A stretch of DNA of 30,114 bases from an uncultured Selenomonadales bacterium (GCA_937877565.1 CALFJB010000064.1:1-30114); one strand, 5' to 3'; shown: positions 6,617 through 16,294, counted from the stretch's first letter. Numbers and translations: made by a program. Notes: generated by a model from the letters alone, not told the origin.

Positions 6617-8179
6617 TTATTTATATTGCAATGCGCCGAGTTCGTAAATTTTGCCGGAAATATTTTCAATTTCTTTATCGCCGGTAATTTCAAGCGTTGG
6701 CGTAGCATTTTTATCTTCGGGATAAATCAGCATACTACAAGCCTCTTCGCCGTTTTGCAGGAAAATTTCAATAGCTGAACGATCAACGAATAAATCAAAT
6801 TGCAAATCCAAATTGGCGAAAAGTTTAAACTTGCGGGTACTCAATTCAACGTCAGTATTTTTGCCGTCAGTAAATTTGCGAATACCGTTGCCGCCGAGTT
6901 TCATACCGCTCCTGTCAAGCGTCATAATTTGATTGTCGCGGCTGTAGGACATTGTAAATTTTTCTTCGCCCCATTTAACAGCAACAGTAACATTTCTAGC
7001 CTTGCCGAAAGTAACTTTTAAATCAGATTCACTGCCTTTAGCCAATTTCGCTGAAGTTTGAGTGGTGTTGAAAATGTCAATCGACTGATAAGCCTTGCGA
7101 AGGGCTTTCATTTCTTCGACAGGGCGATAACGCAATTTGCCTTCGTGAAGAATCAATTCACGCGGCATTGTCAAAGTATAAAGCCAGCCATCTTTGGCAG
7201 ATTCAACCGTGTCAGTAAGATCAGGCATACCAATCCAGCCAATTAAAATATGGCGTGAATCGTTGGCTATAACTTGCGGCGAATAGAAATCAAAGCCCTT
7301 GTCGAGCTCATGGAATTTGCCGTGAATCATATCCAAAGAATCAACGCTGAAATGACCAATAAAATATCCTGCTAAGCAGTGATTTTCGTATTTCAATTCT
7401 TGATGAGGTACGCCCTGCGGACAAACAATCAAAACATCCATATCGCCGAATTGCAACAGGTTAGGACATTCCCACATATAGCCGAAGTCGTAATAATCAG
7501 TTTTGACTTCGCCCAAAAGATCCCAGCCGCCTTCGTCTTTTTCTTTGTAGATTAAAACGCAGCCGTTAGTTGGACGGGAGCTTTTAGCGGGATAATCGCT
7601 CATACGTTGCGCCGCCATTGCAAAATAACGAACGCCATTGCGATAAAAGAAATTTGGGTCTCTAAAGTGCGCGGTGTAACCTTCGGGGTTGCCGTGAATT
7701 TGAATTTCTTCTTTGACAACCGAGCCATCTTCCTGCAAAGTACCAAAACGTTGTGCAACTGTACGCATATAATTTTCATCGCGACAGTTGGCAGTATAGA
7801 AAACGCGAACTTTGCCATCTTCGATAAAACCGCAACCGCTGTGGCAGCCGTCTTTGTCGTATTCATCGCCCGGCCAAAGTGAAAGTTCAGGGTAACTGTA
7901 GTTGATAAAATCTTTTGTGGCAACGTGCATCCACGATTTATTTTTGTGCCAATTTTGGTTAATTGGTACGGGGTTCCATTGGCAGAAAATGTGGTAAACG
8001 TCGCCGCATTTGCACAAGCCGTTGGGATCGCTGATTAACGAATAAGGCGCGTCAACGTGAAAAAGATTGTGCCAGCCGTCGGTGTACGGAATTGAGGCGC
8101 GAACTTTGGCGTCAACTTCGGCTTTGTTAAACCTCTTTTTGATTTCTTCCAAGTTTTCACCGGTTTTTTTAGCAGCCAT
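6617..8179 (-). CDS. Glycoside hydrolase family 32 (sucrose-6-phosphate hydrolase / fructosidase)
   Basis: A 520-aa cytoplasmic enzyme without a signal peptide. It carries the three GH32 acidic sites: SDPNG with nucleophile Asp51, RDP at 173-175 (transition-state stabiliser) and WECP with acid/base Glu237. The N-terminal five-bladed propeller is followed by a beta-sandwich from about 370 on, with VDRSAIEIFLQNGEE typical of the family. GH32 enzymes cleave sucrose, sucrose-6-phosphate or fructans. The lack of export suggests a ScrB-type role, but no sugar transporter is adjacent, so substrate is unproven. The nucleophile motif reads LISDPNG rather than the common WMNDPNG. I choose the ATG at 8177-8179 because GGAGGT lies five bases upstream. 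Confidence 0.93.
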   Translation of the reverse strand: MAAKKTGENLEEIKKRFNKAEVDAKVRASIPYTDGWHNLFHVDAPYSLISDPNGLCKCGDVYHIFCQWNPVPINQNWHKNKSWMHVATKDFINYSYPELSLWPGDEYDKDGCHSGCGFIEDGKVRVFYTANCRDENYMRTVAQRFGTLQEDGSVVKEEIQIHGNPEGYTAHFRDPNFFYRNGVRYFAMAAQRMSDYPAKSSRPTNGCVLIYKEKDEGGWDLLGEVKTDYYDFGYMWECPNLLQFGDMDVLIVCPQGVPHQELKYENHCLAGYFIGHFSVDSLDMIHGKFHELDKGFDFYSPQVIANDSRHILIGWIGMPDLTDTVESAKDGWLYTLTMPRELILHEGKLRYRPVEEMKALRKAYQSIDIFNTTQTSAKLAKGSESDLKVTFGKARNVTVAVKWGEEKFTMSYSRDNQIMTLDRSGMKLGGNGIRKFTDGKNTDVELSTRKFKLFANLDLQFDLFVDRSAIEIFLQNGEEACSMLIYPEDKNATPTLEITGDKEIENISGKIYELGALQYK

Positions 8180-8267
8180 AAAATTACCTCCAAACAAACT
8201 AAATTTTCAGTTTTTTTAGCTATTCTTCAACGGTAAAAATAATCCTGCCGCTCCCAAAAATAAAATT

Positions 8268-9944
8268 CTAACCTTTAGTTTTTTGTACTTCGTCCATTAA
8301 AGTTTCAACGTCAGATAAAATTTTTTGCAATTCGTAGCCTAAAGATTTTAATTTGTCTTTTTGAGTATGAAATTCTGCAATTTTATTTTCGGCGTCTTGA
8401 ATGGCGGGAGCGATTAATTTTTCAAAGTTTTTTTCAGACGCGCCTAAAAGTTCAACTCGAACATTTTCGGCAACTGTATCAAAATTATTTTGAATATCTT
8501 CCCGCGCATTACGAAGATTTTCAAGCATTTTCTTTTCTTCGTCTTCGCCAAAAATTTTGCTTAAAATTTGAAATGCAGTTAGCGCGGCTCCAATCCAACC
8601 GGCGTATTTTACAAAATTTACAGCTTGCCACGGCAGGAATTTGAAATTAAATAAGTGTCCAATACCTTTGACAATTTCCGAAGATTTCATACCGATTATT
8701 GGAATAGTTTGTTGCGCGGCTTGAGTTGAAGTAAATGCAACGCCGTTAAAGGACTTCGTAGCTTTTGCCAAATCAAAAATTTTATCGCCATCGGTTGGAA
8801 TATTAAATTTGTTTGAGATATTAATCTGAACATTTACGGCGAAGTTGGATTTGTCAATTAAAGAAATTTCGTCGCCAATTTCTTCGCAAATATCAGAAAT
8901 ACACGCAATAATTTTTCCTTCGCAGGATTTAATATAATCGTCAACTTTATTTTGCGCTTTTTTAATATTGTTTTCGGCTTGCTCTTGAGTAATACCCGGC
9001 TGAATTGTGGCGGCGGCGTTTGAACCTTCCATTTTAATTTTGGAGCAAAGATTATCTGTAAGTTCGGCAATTTCGTTTTTAATTCTGCGCGAACCGTCGA
9101 TTAAAGCTTTTTTACGGCGGCGCAAAAGTTCCTCCGCCGCGTCAATATCTTTATCCACGCTAAAATTTTCAGATTCACCAATAACATTTGTAATTGAATT
9201 TTTGAGAGTTTCCAACGGCGATTGAATTTTAGAAAGGACGCCGCGACTTGCTACAAATTTATTCAAGTTTTCAACAAATTTTTCATAGCCGCTTTGCTCA
9301 AAATAAATTTCTTTAAGTTCTTCGTCAGTTTCAGTTTGCCATTCAAAATAATATTCCGTGTTCAAAAATGACAAAAATAAATCCTGCGCGGTAAGCGGCG
9401 TAATAACTTTTTTCAAGTCCTGCGCGATAATTTCTTGTTGTTCGGGAACGTTGCCAAGCGCGGTTCTGTCCATTTTGTTGACGACTAAAACCATATTTTT
9501 ACCGCGATTCTGTTCAATGGCAAGTTTTCTGAAGTGATGCCCCATTCTGTCATCAAAGCCTTCATTCGTCACGACGAAAATTAAAAGTGCCGCGTGGTTA
9601 ATTTGTTCGTAGGTAATTTCGTCATGGTCGGGGCGCAATTCGGTATTAATACCGGGCGTGTCGATAATTTCAAGCCCGTTCCATTGGTAAACCTGTGATT
9701 CTTGCGTGGTAATTCCCGAGCCAATTTTTGTATCAATCCCCGACAACATTTTTATGATACTGGATTTACCCGCGCTGTACTGCCCGACGAAAACTAATTT
9801 AACTGCGCCGTCATCAGGTTGCATTGTTTCAGGCAACGGCATAAATTTTAAACCTAAATCTTGATAGTTGTTAAAAGTTTTGCGCGTATTGTCCAAAAGT
9901 TTATTGCCGCGCTTTGCAAATTCCTCAAGCTGAAAATTTTCCAT
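8268..9944 (-). CDS. Dynamin-like GTPase (second of pair)
   Basis: The protein is 558 aa. The dynamin-type G domain has G1 GQYSAGKS (54-61), switch-I threonines GITTQE (about 77-82), G3 DTPG (95-98) and G4 NKMD (156-159). A long helical stalk follows. A hydrophobic stretch (about 436-463) resembles the membrane paddle of bacterial dynamins. The C-terminus is coiled coil to the end. Bacterial dynamins of this kind bind and remodel membranes with GTP. The gene starts 12 nt after the stop of the upstream dynamin, with GAGGAGG between, so the two are translationally coupled. Paired dynamins are known (Campylobacter DLP1/DLP2, E. coli LeoB/LeoC) and form hetero-oligomers; by analogy these likely act together. 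Confidence 0.88.
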   Translation of the reverse strand: MENFQLEEFAKRGNKLLDNTRKTFNNYQDLGLKFMPLPETMQPDDGAVKLVFVGQYSAGKSSIIKMLSGIDTKIGSGITTQESQVYQWNGLEIIDTPGINTELRPDHDEITYEQINHAALLIFVVTNEGFDDRMGHHFRKLAIEQNRGKNMVLVVNKMDRTALGNVPEQQEIIAQDLKKVITPLTAQDLFLSFLNTEYYFEWQTETDEELKEIYFEQSGYEKFVENLNKFVASRGVLSKIQSPLETLKNSITNVIGESENFSVDKDIDAAEELLRRRKKALIDGSRRIKNEIAELTDNLCSKIKMEGSNAAATIQPGITQEQAENNIKKAQNKVDDYIKSCEGKIIACISDICEEIGDEISLIDKSNFAVNVQINISNKFNIPTDGDKIFDLAKATKSFNGVAFTSTQAAQQTIPIIGMKSSEIVKGIGHLFNFKFLPWQAVNFVKYAGWIGAALTAFQILSKIFGEDEEKKMLENLRNAREDIQNNFDTVAENVRVELLGASEKNFEKLIAPAIQDAENKIAEFHTQKDKLKSLGYELQKILSDVETLMDEVQKTKG

Positions 9945-9956
9945 AACTGCGCCTCC

Positions 9957-12008
9957 TCAATCCAAAATTACAGGGTCTTCATAAATTTGTTGCAAAAATT
10001 GAATGGCTTCCTCTTCGTATTCGCCATAACGCGGCAAAACAATTATATGCATATCGCCGTTTTTTTCGTCTTCAACAAATCTTGTAAAGCCAAAATCAAA
10101 ATTCAAAACATATTCGCTGAAATATTCGTGAATATCGTCCCAATGATTTTCCGAGCTGACTTTGTGGACAATAAATTTTTCGCTGATAAGTTTTTCAAGT
10201 TTAATTCGGCTGTCTTCTGAAAGGTTGCCTTCATTCAGCAACAAAATTTTATTTCCAACATTTCTAAGAATATTGGCTTGTAAAATTTCATCATACGGAA
10301 TTTGCAAAAAACTTTCCGCTTGAATCAGCAGTTCCCAATTCAAATTTCTGTACTGCCGGTTGACTGTATCAGCGATTACATTTTGGGCGTAGGCAAGGTC
10401 TGTTATCATATCTTGCATTTCAAAAAGTTTATCTCTGAAGTCTAAAATTTGCCCGTCCAAAATTTTTTCGTTGATAAGTTTTAAAACGTTTTCAGATGTT
10501 TTAGCCAAAATTTCGTCGCGGGATTCTTCCAATTTTTCGCGCAGGTCATTTTTTGCATTACGAATTTTAGTTTCTTTGCTGTCGCCGAAAAGCCATGAGC
10601 CAATACCTACAATCGCCGCACCTGCCCAACCAACGGGCGTAAATGCCAAAAGCGGAGCCGCCGTCATTAAAAAATCGCGTGTGCTGTCATCAGTATCACG
10701 CCCGCTAAAATTAATTTCAACTGCAACCGCGCCGGAGTACTTTAAATCTTGAGTAAGATTATCTGCAAGCGCACGCAATTTATTTGTAGCCTCTTCGCTG
10801 ATACTGCGAATGAAATTTTCACACCTGCGCGAAATTCCAATTTGGGTTATTGCGTCTTTCCAATGATCGCCGGCGTATTCTGAATCGTAATAGTTATTGA
10901 CGACGTAATTAATTTTGCCGTTAATATCGTCTTCAAGACCGTTCATAAATTCATTGTAGCGATTTTGCGTCCTGTCAAAAAAGCTGTCGTACCATTTATT
11001 AAGCTCTTTAATTTTGTCTTTGTAACTTTTCCACGTTTTAACGCTGTCCGCGCTGTGGCGATAAAGTTTTTCTGTAGCTTTTTGCATTGGCTCTGCAACC
11101 GCGTCAATGAATGTTTTAACGCGAATAAATCTGCCGTCATTACGCACTTTTTCAAGAATGAAATTTTCTACCGCGTCAAAATTGCTAAGTGCATGCAATT
11201 CAGGATTGTTTTCACGTTGAGCAAAAAACGCTGACTGCAAATGCGAATATACAAAAGGTATATCGTCAAAATTATCATTGTGAATGACACCAAATTGTTT
11301 AAACTGATTCACAAGGTCTTCAAGCGGTTGATTATTGCTCATTGCCTTTTCAATTTGTTTGAGATTTATTTTGCGTTGAGGAGTATTTGCGGGAGCTAAT
11401 GACTGCTTGACATTGACAATACCCAAAATTGGCTTGCCGAGTTCTTTCAGCTTGTGAAGTTCCGCCGCCTCTACAGGTTGCACGCCGTCATTTGACATTA
11501 AAAATAAAGCTAAGTCCGCAGTTTTCGCCGCGTCATATGCAACTTTATCATCAGCTGCGCCGTCATATGAACCGACGCCCGGCACGTCAAGAATTTTTAA
11601 GCCGTTCCAGTGATATTCTCTAACGTCGCGGGTTGTACGTTGTGCGCCCTTGCCAATAGAATTACCTTCGCCGTGCGTCAAAATTTCCATAAGCGTGGAC
11701 TTGCCAACCATCGTGCGCCCGTAAACAATTATTGTAAATTCGCTTGAATGAGTTTTTAAAGCGCGGAGGTTATCGCCGACTCTTGAAATAAATTCGTCTT
11801 CAAGCTTTTTCATATCGCACATTTGATTTTTAAAATGCTTGTCGTTTTCAAGGCGGCTGATTTTATTTTGTTGAGCTTCCGCCGCTTTAAGTTTCTGTTG
11901 TTCGTCGCGCAGGGCGTCTTTCATTCGCTCAAAACTTTCATTTGCAAGAATGTAACCTTGTTCAGCGCGTTCACGACACGCCGCCAATTCCTGTTGTAAA
12001 TCTGTCAT
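9957..12008 (-). CDS. Dynamin-like GTPase (first of pair)
   Basis: The protein is 683 aa. An N-terminal coiled coil (about 1-80) precedes the G domain: G1 GRTMVGKS (97-104), a TTRD switch I (125-128), G3 DVPG (141-144) and an unusual G4 NVKQ at 199-202 in place of NKxD. Loss of the aspartate that reads guanine suggests weakened or altered nucleotide specificity, a possible division of labour with its partner. A helical stalk follows, then a hydrophobic segment FLMTAAPLLAFTPVGWAGAA (446-465) running to about 474. The C-terminal region after 540 is further helical and acidic. GAAAGGAAG lies before the ATG at 12006-12008. It is the first gene of the pair, so the transcript starts in the divergent gap to its right. 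Confidence 0.87.
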   Translation of the reverse strand: MTDLQQELAACRERAEQGYILANESFERMKDALRDEQQKLKAAEAQQNKISRLENDKHFKNQMCDMKKLEDEFISRVGDNLRALKTHSSEFTIIVYGRTMVGKSTLMEILTHGEGNSIGKGAQRTTRDVREYHWNGLKILDVPGVGSYDGAADDKVAYDAAKTADLALFLMSNDGVQPVEAAELHKLKELGKPILGIVNVKQSLAPANTPQRKINLKQIEKAMSNNQPLEDLVNQFKQFGVIHNDNFDDIPFVYSHLQSAFFAQRENNPELHALSNFDAVENFILEKVRNDGRFIRVKTFIDAVAEPMQKATEKLYRHSADSVKTWKSYKDKIKELNKWYDSFFDRTQNRYNEFMNGLEDDINGKINYVVNNYYDSEYAGDHWKDAITQIGISRRCENFIRSISEEATNKLRALADNLTQDLKYSGAVAVEINFSGRDTDDSTRDFLMTAAPLLAFTPVGWAGAAIVGIGSWLFGDSKETKIRNAKNDLREKLEESRDEILAKTSENVLKLINEKILDGQILDFRDKLFEMQDMITDLAYAQNVIADTVNRQYRNLNWELLIQAESFLQIPYDEILQANILRNVGNKILLLNEGNLSEDSRIKLEKLISEKFIVHKVSSENHWDDIHEYFSEYVLNFDFGFTRFVEDEKNGDMHIIVLPRYGEYEEEAIQFLQQIYEDPVILD

Positions 12009-12123
12009 AGTATCTTCCTTTCAAAATTTTAAATTTACTGAATCACTATCAATTTAATTATTGCAGAAAAATTTTAGTTTGTCGTAAGCCAACTTTGCAT
12101 ATTTTTCGCCCAAATAGGAAACT

Positions 12124-12132
12124 AATATAACA
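12124..12132 (-). promoter_or_regulatory. Candidate extended -10 promoter of the dynamin pair
   Basis: On minus, TGTTATATT: TATATT (12124-12129) with the extended TG element at 12131-12132, but no good -35 at the right distance. The 245-nt divergent gap (12009-12253) is AT-rich and otherwise featureless apart from the plus-strand promoter. Confidence 0.35.
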
Positions 12133-12196
12133 GAAATAAATTCAAATTTGGTATTACGCCGCAACACTTTTAATAAAAATTTAATCTGAAAAATTA

Positions 12197-12225
12197 TTGT
12201 AAATGGCGGCTTGTTTGATTATAAT
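12197..12225 (+). promoter_or_regulatory. Promoter of the binding-protein gene
   Basis: TTGTAA (12197-12202), a 17-nt spacer, then a perfect TATAAT (12220-12225). GGAGG follows at 12242 and ATG at 12254. Because the promoter lies inside the longer open frame starting at 12203, the upstream start must be wrong. Confidence 0.75.
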
Positions 12226-12253
12226 AGCGGTAAAAATTTGCGGAGGAAAAGTT

Positions 12254-13300
12254 ATGCGGCGATACACGATTTTACTTTTAACGGGATTTATGTTGATATT
12301 GGCGGCACTATCAGGCGCGGCGTTCACTGTTGACGCAGATAAAAAAAATTTCGGCGTACCGTCGCAGGAGCTTTTAGCGTATACAACTTTACCGGCTGAA
12401 ACTGTTTCAATTTTATCTGAAAATTACGAACGTGAAAAAAATATTCGAGTAAATTTTGTGCCGCTCAATCAAAAAGAATTGATTCAAAAACTGCGCGACG
12501 ATGCAGTTTCAGATCCAACGGTTGTAAAAACTGCAGATTTAATTTTGACTGACAGCAAAACTTTGAGTACTGCGGCAGATTTCGATTTATTAACGCCTTA
12601 CATTTCAGAAACTAACGACGCGGTAAAAAATAATTTCAAGGATGCTTACGACCGCTGGATAGGCGTTTGGTACGACCCAATTATTTTTTGTATCAATCGG
12701 GATTATCTGCGGCAAATTCGTTCAATTCCTACGACGTGGGAAGAATTGGCGGAAGATACAAAGGCGCGAATTGGAATTACAGATTTTTTGGCGGCTGATG
12801 CCTCCTCAAATTTAATGTTTCAGATGATTGGAAATTTTGGCGACGATAAAACCTACGAAATTTTGAGCGGTATTCATCCCCGCGTTGTCCAGTACGCAAA
12901 ATATTTATCAAATCCCGTTCGTCAATCCGGAATGGGCGAAGCTGATATTTCTATTGCTGTTGAAAGTGAAACTCTTCGATATATGCAGAATCACTACCCG
13001 CTGAAAATAATTTACCCTGAAGACGGCACGGCTTGCATAATTACCGGCGTTGGAATTGCTACAACTGACAAGAAAAAAAATCTTGCAGCGGCAAAATTCG
13101 CAGATTGGCTACTTAGTGACGACGCCCAAATTTCTTTGCAGAAAAACGGCTTTTACTTTCTTTCAACTAATCCTCAAACTTTGGCGTATAAAACTTTCGC
13201 CGGTAAAAATCTTGTACTATTCAAAAATAATCCCAAGTTCACGGAGCAACAACGCCATGAATTTTTAGATCGTTGGGTTAAAGATGTCCGCTTTAAATAG
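12254..13300 (+). CDS. Periplasmic substrate-binding protein (AfuA/FbpA-like, family 1)
   Basis: The protein is 348 aa with a signal peptide (MRRYTILLLTGFMLILAALS, cleavage near GAA/FT). There is no lipobox cysteine, so it should be soluble in a periplasm. It follows the family-1 iron/polyamine binding fold: LLAYTTLPAETVSILSENYE at the start, WIGVWYDPIIFCINRDYL in the middle, IPTTWEEL, then a C-terminal GVGIATTDKKKNLAAAKFADWLLS hinge. The ligand may be Fe(III) or another anion-bound metal, not decidable here. No permease or ATPase gene adjoins it, so it is an orphan that would use another transporter or serve as a sensor. A bidirectional terminator follows. Confidence 0.8.
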   Translation: MRRYTILLLTGFMLILAALSGAAFTVDADKKNFGVPSQELLAYTTLPAETVSILSENYEREKNIRVNFVPLNQKELIQKLRDDAVSDPTVVKTADLILTDSKTLSTAADFDLLTPYISETNDAVKNNFKDAYDRWIGVWYDPIIFCINRDYLRQIRSIPTTWEELAEDTKARIGITDFLAADASSNLMFQMIGNFGDDKTYEILSGIHPRVVQYAKYLSNPVRQSGMGEADISIAVESETLRYMQNHYPLKIIYPEDGTACIITGVGIATTDKKKNLAAAKFADWLLSDDAQISLQKNGFYFLSTNPQTLAYKTFAGKNLVLFKNNPKFTEQQRHEFLDRWVKDVRFK

Positions 13301-13350
13301 GTTTTAGATAAAAATTTTATAAAAATTCATCAGCTAAAAAATTTCAATAA

Positions 13351-13394
13351 AATAAAAAAAAAACGCCTCCACAATTTAAGAGACGTTTTTTTTA
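13351..13394. terminator. Bidirectional terminator
   Basis: AACGCCTC (13362-13369) pairs with GAGACGTT (13380-13387) with one mismatch. T runs follow on plus (about 13386-13393) and an A run precedes on plus (13353-13363), so it can stop both converging transcripts. Confidence 0.75.
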
Positions 13395-13426
13395 TTTAAA
13401 CATTGTAACAGATATATTTGAGGCAA

Positions 13427-16294
13427 TTATTTATCAGTGAAAGTTATCAAAGTTTCGTCCTGCGCGAAATTTTCAGTATTTGTAGTTTGAATTTCAGTTA
13501 CTGTAAATTTTTGTTCGCAAATTGAATCCAAACTAAATTCATCTGTAACAAAATTGTTATCGTAGAGTAAATCTAAAGTTTTGGCGTTGGGATTTGAATA
13601 GTAGTATTCTTCGCCGTTTTCGTCAGTGAAAGTAATTTCTTGATCCGCGCCGCCGTTTACGGTAATTTTGCTACTTCCAACTTTGAAAATAACATTGCCT
13701 TTGCTGACAGTTGCAGATTTTATTACCTTTTCAACGTTTGCGCCTTGAATTTCAATTTTATCTTCACCTTCGGTATAGTCAGTGATAACTTTATTGCCTG
13801 TGCCGTATTCGTAAACAAAAGTATCGTCGCCTTCGCCGCCGGTTAATGTGTCTTTACCTTTGCCGCCGTTAATGTAGTCGTTGCCTTCGCCGCCAATAAT
13901 TTTATTCGCCAGTTTATTTCCAAGAATCGTTAAATCATTTTCAGCCGCGCCGCCGTCGATAGTTTTAAGTTTGGCAAAGTCCGTCGCGTCAAATGTTTCT
14001 TCTTCATAGTTAGCGGTAATTGTAGCCGAAGTTGCTTTTGCCGGGTCTGCATTATTGAAAAGTACTGTTTCAGATTCAGAATTTGGATATTCGTATTCGT
14101 TGCCGTCTTCGTCAGTGAAAAGAATAGTTTGTCCGTCACCGCCCTTGACTGTAATTTTGCCACTTCCAACTTTGAAAATAACATCACCTTTGCTGACAGT
14201 TGCAGATTTTATTACAGTTTCAACGTCCGCGCCTTGAATTTCAATTTTATCTTCGCCTTCGGTGTAATCGGTAATAACTTTGTTGCCTGTGCCGTATTCG
14301 TAAACAAAAGTATCGTCACCGTCGCCGCCGGTTAATGTATCTGTACCTTTGCCGCCGTTAATGCAGTCATTGCCATCACTGCCAATAATCTTATTTGCAA
14401 GTTTATTACCGTTAATTGTAAATTCTTCAACAGTTACCTCTGATGCGTCAATAGTTTTAAGTTTGGCAAAGTCCGCCGCGTCAAATATATCTTCCTCGTA
14501 GTCAGCAGTAATTGTAGCCGACGTAGCTTTTGCTAGGTCTGCATTGTTGAAAAGCACTGTTTCAGGTTCAGAATTTGGATATTCGTATTCGTTGCCGTCT
14601 TCGTCAGTGAAGAGAATAGTTTGTCCGTCGCCGCCCTTAACGGTAATTTTGCTACTCCCAACTTTGAAAATAACGTCACCTTTGCTGACAGTTGCAGATT
14701 TTATTACAGTTTCAACGTCCGCGCCTTGAATTTCAATTTTGTCTTCGCCTTCGGTATAGTCAGTAATAACTTTGTTGCCCGTGCCGTATTCGTAAACAAA
14801 AGTATCGTCGCCGTCGCCGCCGGTAAATGTATCTACGCCCTTACCTCCAATTATGCAATCGTTGCCGTCGCCACCGATAATTTTATTTTTATTTTTGTTG
14901 CCAATAATCGTTAAATCAACAGTTGCCGCCGAAGCGTCTATTGTTACAATTTTACTGTTCCAGCTGTCCGCCTCAAATATTTCATCATCGTAATTATCCA
15001 AAATAGTTGCAGCAGTTCCGGATGAATTTAAAGTTACGGTAATATCCGGGTCGGGGTAAAGATATTCGTTGTCTTTTTCGTCAACAAATGTAATGATTTT
15101 ATCTGCACCGTTTTTAACGGTAATTTTGCCGCTGCCAATTTTGAAAACAACGTCATTGCCTTTAATTGACGCTCCATTCAAGACACTCTGTGCAAAGCTT
15201 GACGAAACTTTGATCTTATCATTTTCGCTGTAGTCAACTATCGTATCGTTGCCGTCGCCATTATTGTAAACAAAAATATCATCGCCATTGCCGCCGTTGA
15301 TACAGTCATTGCCTTTGCCGCCAATTATAATATCGTTGCCATCGCCTGCAATGATACGGTTGTTTTTGGCGTTGCCGTTAATGGTTAAATCGTAGTCAAC
15401 TGCACTGCCGTTAATCGATAAAATACCCGTGCCATAATCAGCCGCGTTGAAATTTTCATCTGTATAAGTTGAAAGTATCGTCGCCGCAGTTTTAGCTGAA
15501 TTAAGGCTTACAGTTTCTGCAGGTTTTGGCGGCTCCGGCTCAACGGTAATGTTAAAGAGTTCGCCCAATGTTCCTGTCCAAACGGCTGTTTGATACACAA
15601 CATCTGCAACTTGCGCTATATCTGTGACGCCCTGCAACGTCATAGAGAAAAAATCTTGGTCATCTTTCAAAACGATATTGCCGTTTTCTTTGTGCCAATC
15701 CAATTCACTGCCATTAGCTTTTTCATAATCGTTGCGAATAATATCTTCTTCCGATAAATCTGTTATAACAATGTCATTATGTGGCGATTCTGTTCTTCCT
15801 GTGCTAGCATTATATTTGAAATAGGGATCAATACGATAAACATCTTTGCCGTTACCGCCGCTAACCGTAACGCTGCTAAAATCTTTGAACCAAAAAGTAT
15901 CGTTGCCCTCGCCGCCAATTAAAGTTGTACCGCTGATACTATCTAACGGAATAAAAGTATCGTCATCTGCACCGCCGTCAACATAAGCTTTTGTGATTGA
16001 ATTTTTAAGCTGAATAACGTCATTGCCTTTGCCGCCATAAATTGTTGGATAATTTGTACAATATGCAAGAATGGTATCATCGCCCGCGTCGCCGTAAACA
16101 ACATTAGAATTCTTGAACAAATCGCCAATAAAATCATTGCCGCTGCCTGCGTAAAGTGTAGTGCGGTTACTGCTGAAAAGAATTTTATCATTTTCCGCAG
16201 TTCCGCGATAAATTGCGTCATCGTAATCGCGTGTAGTCTGTATAATTCCATCATAATAAAATTCGTAATCGCGTCTGTCGTAAGAGTATTTCAT
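13427..16294 (-). CDS. RTX-type calcium-binding repeat protein, probably surface or secreted
   Basis: A 955-aa acidic protein. Residues 1-140 hold RTX nonapeptides such as GSGNDFIGD, GDAGDDTIL, GGKGNDVIQ and GGEGNDTFW. Four large tandem units follow from about residue 260, each 158-164 aa, with a variable first third, an RTX block (GGDGNDCINGGKGTDTLTGGDGDD) and a constant tail (YEYGTGNKVITDY ... VSKGDVIFKVGS ... DEDGNEYEYP). There is no N-terminal signal peptide; the end is acidic and polar (DETLITFTDK), as expected for type I secretion, though no type I exporter lies nearby. RTX proteins fold on binding Ca2+ outside the cell. GAAAGGAAG precedes the ATG by nine bases. The promoter has a homopolymer switch. 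Adhesin or matrix protein is my inference; no enzyme domain is visible. Confidence 0.85.
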   Translation of the reverse strand: MKYSYDRRDYEFYYDGIIQTTRDYDDAIYRGTAENDKILFSSNRTTLYAGSGNDFIGDLFKNSNVVYGDAGDDTILAYCTNYPTIYGGKGNDVIQLKNSITKAYVDGGADDDTFIPLDSISGTTLIGGEGNDTFWFKDFSSVTVSGGNGKDVYRIDPYFKYNASTGRTESPHNDIVITDLSEEDIIRNDYEKANGSELDWHKENGNIVLKDDQDFFSMTLQGVTDIAQVADVVYQTAVWTGTLGELFNITVEPEPPKPAETVSLNSAKTAATILSTYTDENFNAADYGTGILSINGSAVDYDLTINGNAKNNRIIAGDGNDIIIGGKGNDCINGGNGDDIFVYNNGDGNDTIVDYSENDKIKVSSSFAQSVLNGASIKGNDVVFKIGSGKITVKNGADKIITFVDEKDNEYLYPDPDITVTLNSSGTAATILDNYDDEIFEADSWNSKIVTIDASAATVDLTIIGNKNKNKIIGGDGNDCIIGGKGVDTFTGGDGDDTFVYEYGTGNKVITDYTEGEDKIEIQGADVETVIKSATVSKGDVIFKVGSSKITVKGGDGQTILFTDEDGNEYEYPNSEPETVLFNNADLAKATSATITADYEEDIFDAADFAKLKTIDASEVTVEEFTINGNKLANKIIGSDGNDCINGGKGTDTLTGGDGDDTFVYEYGTGNKVITDYTEGEDKIEIQGADVETVIKSATVSKGDVIFKVGSGKITVKGGDGQTILFTDEDGNEYEYPNSESETVLFNNADPAKATSATITANYEEETFDATDFAKLKTIDGGAAENDLTILGNKLANKIIGGEGNDYINGGKGKDTLTGGEGDDTFVYEYGTGNKVITDYTEGEDKIEIQGANVEKVIKSATVSKGNVIFKVGSSKITVNGGADQEITFTDENGEEYYYSNPNAKTLDLLYDNNFVTDEFSLDSICEQKFTVTEIQTTNTENFAQDETLITFTDK
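13582..15517 (-). repeat. Four tandem 474-492 bp units within the RTX gene
   Basis: Units lie at about 15044-15517 (unit 1, most diverged), 14564-15043 (unit 2), 14072-14563 (unit 3) and about 13582-14071 (unit 4). Units 2-4 are near-identical in their C-terminal two thirds. The lengths are multiples of three, so unequal crossing-over would change length without breaking the frame. Confidence 0.9.

Noticed and set aside
12203..12253. A longer start for the binding protein at 12203.
   Set aside because: The -10 and the Shine-Dalgarno lie within this stretch, and the signal peptide begins at the ATG at 12254.
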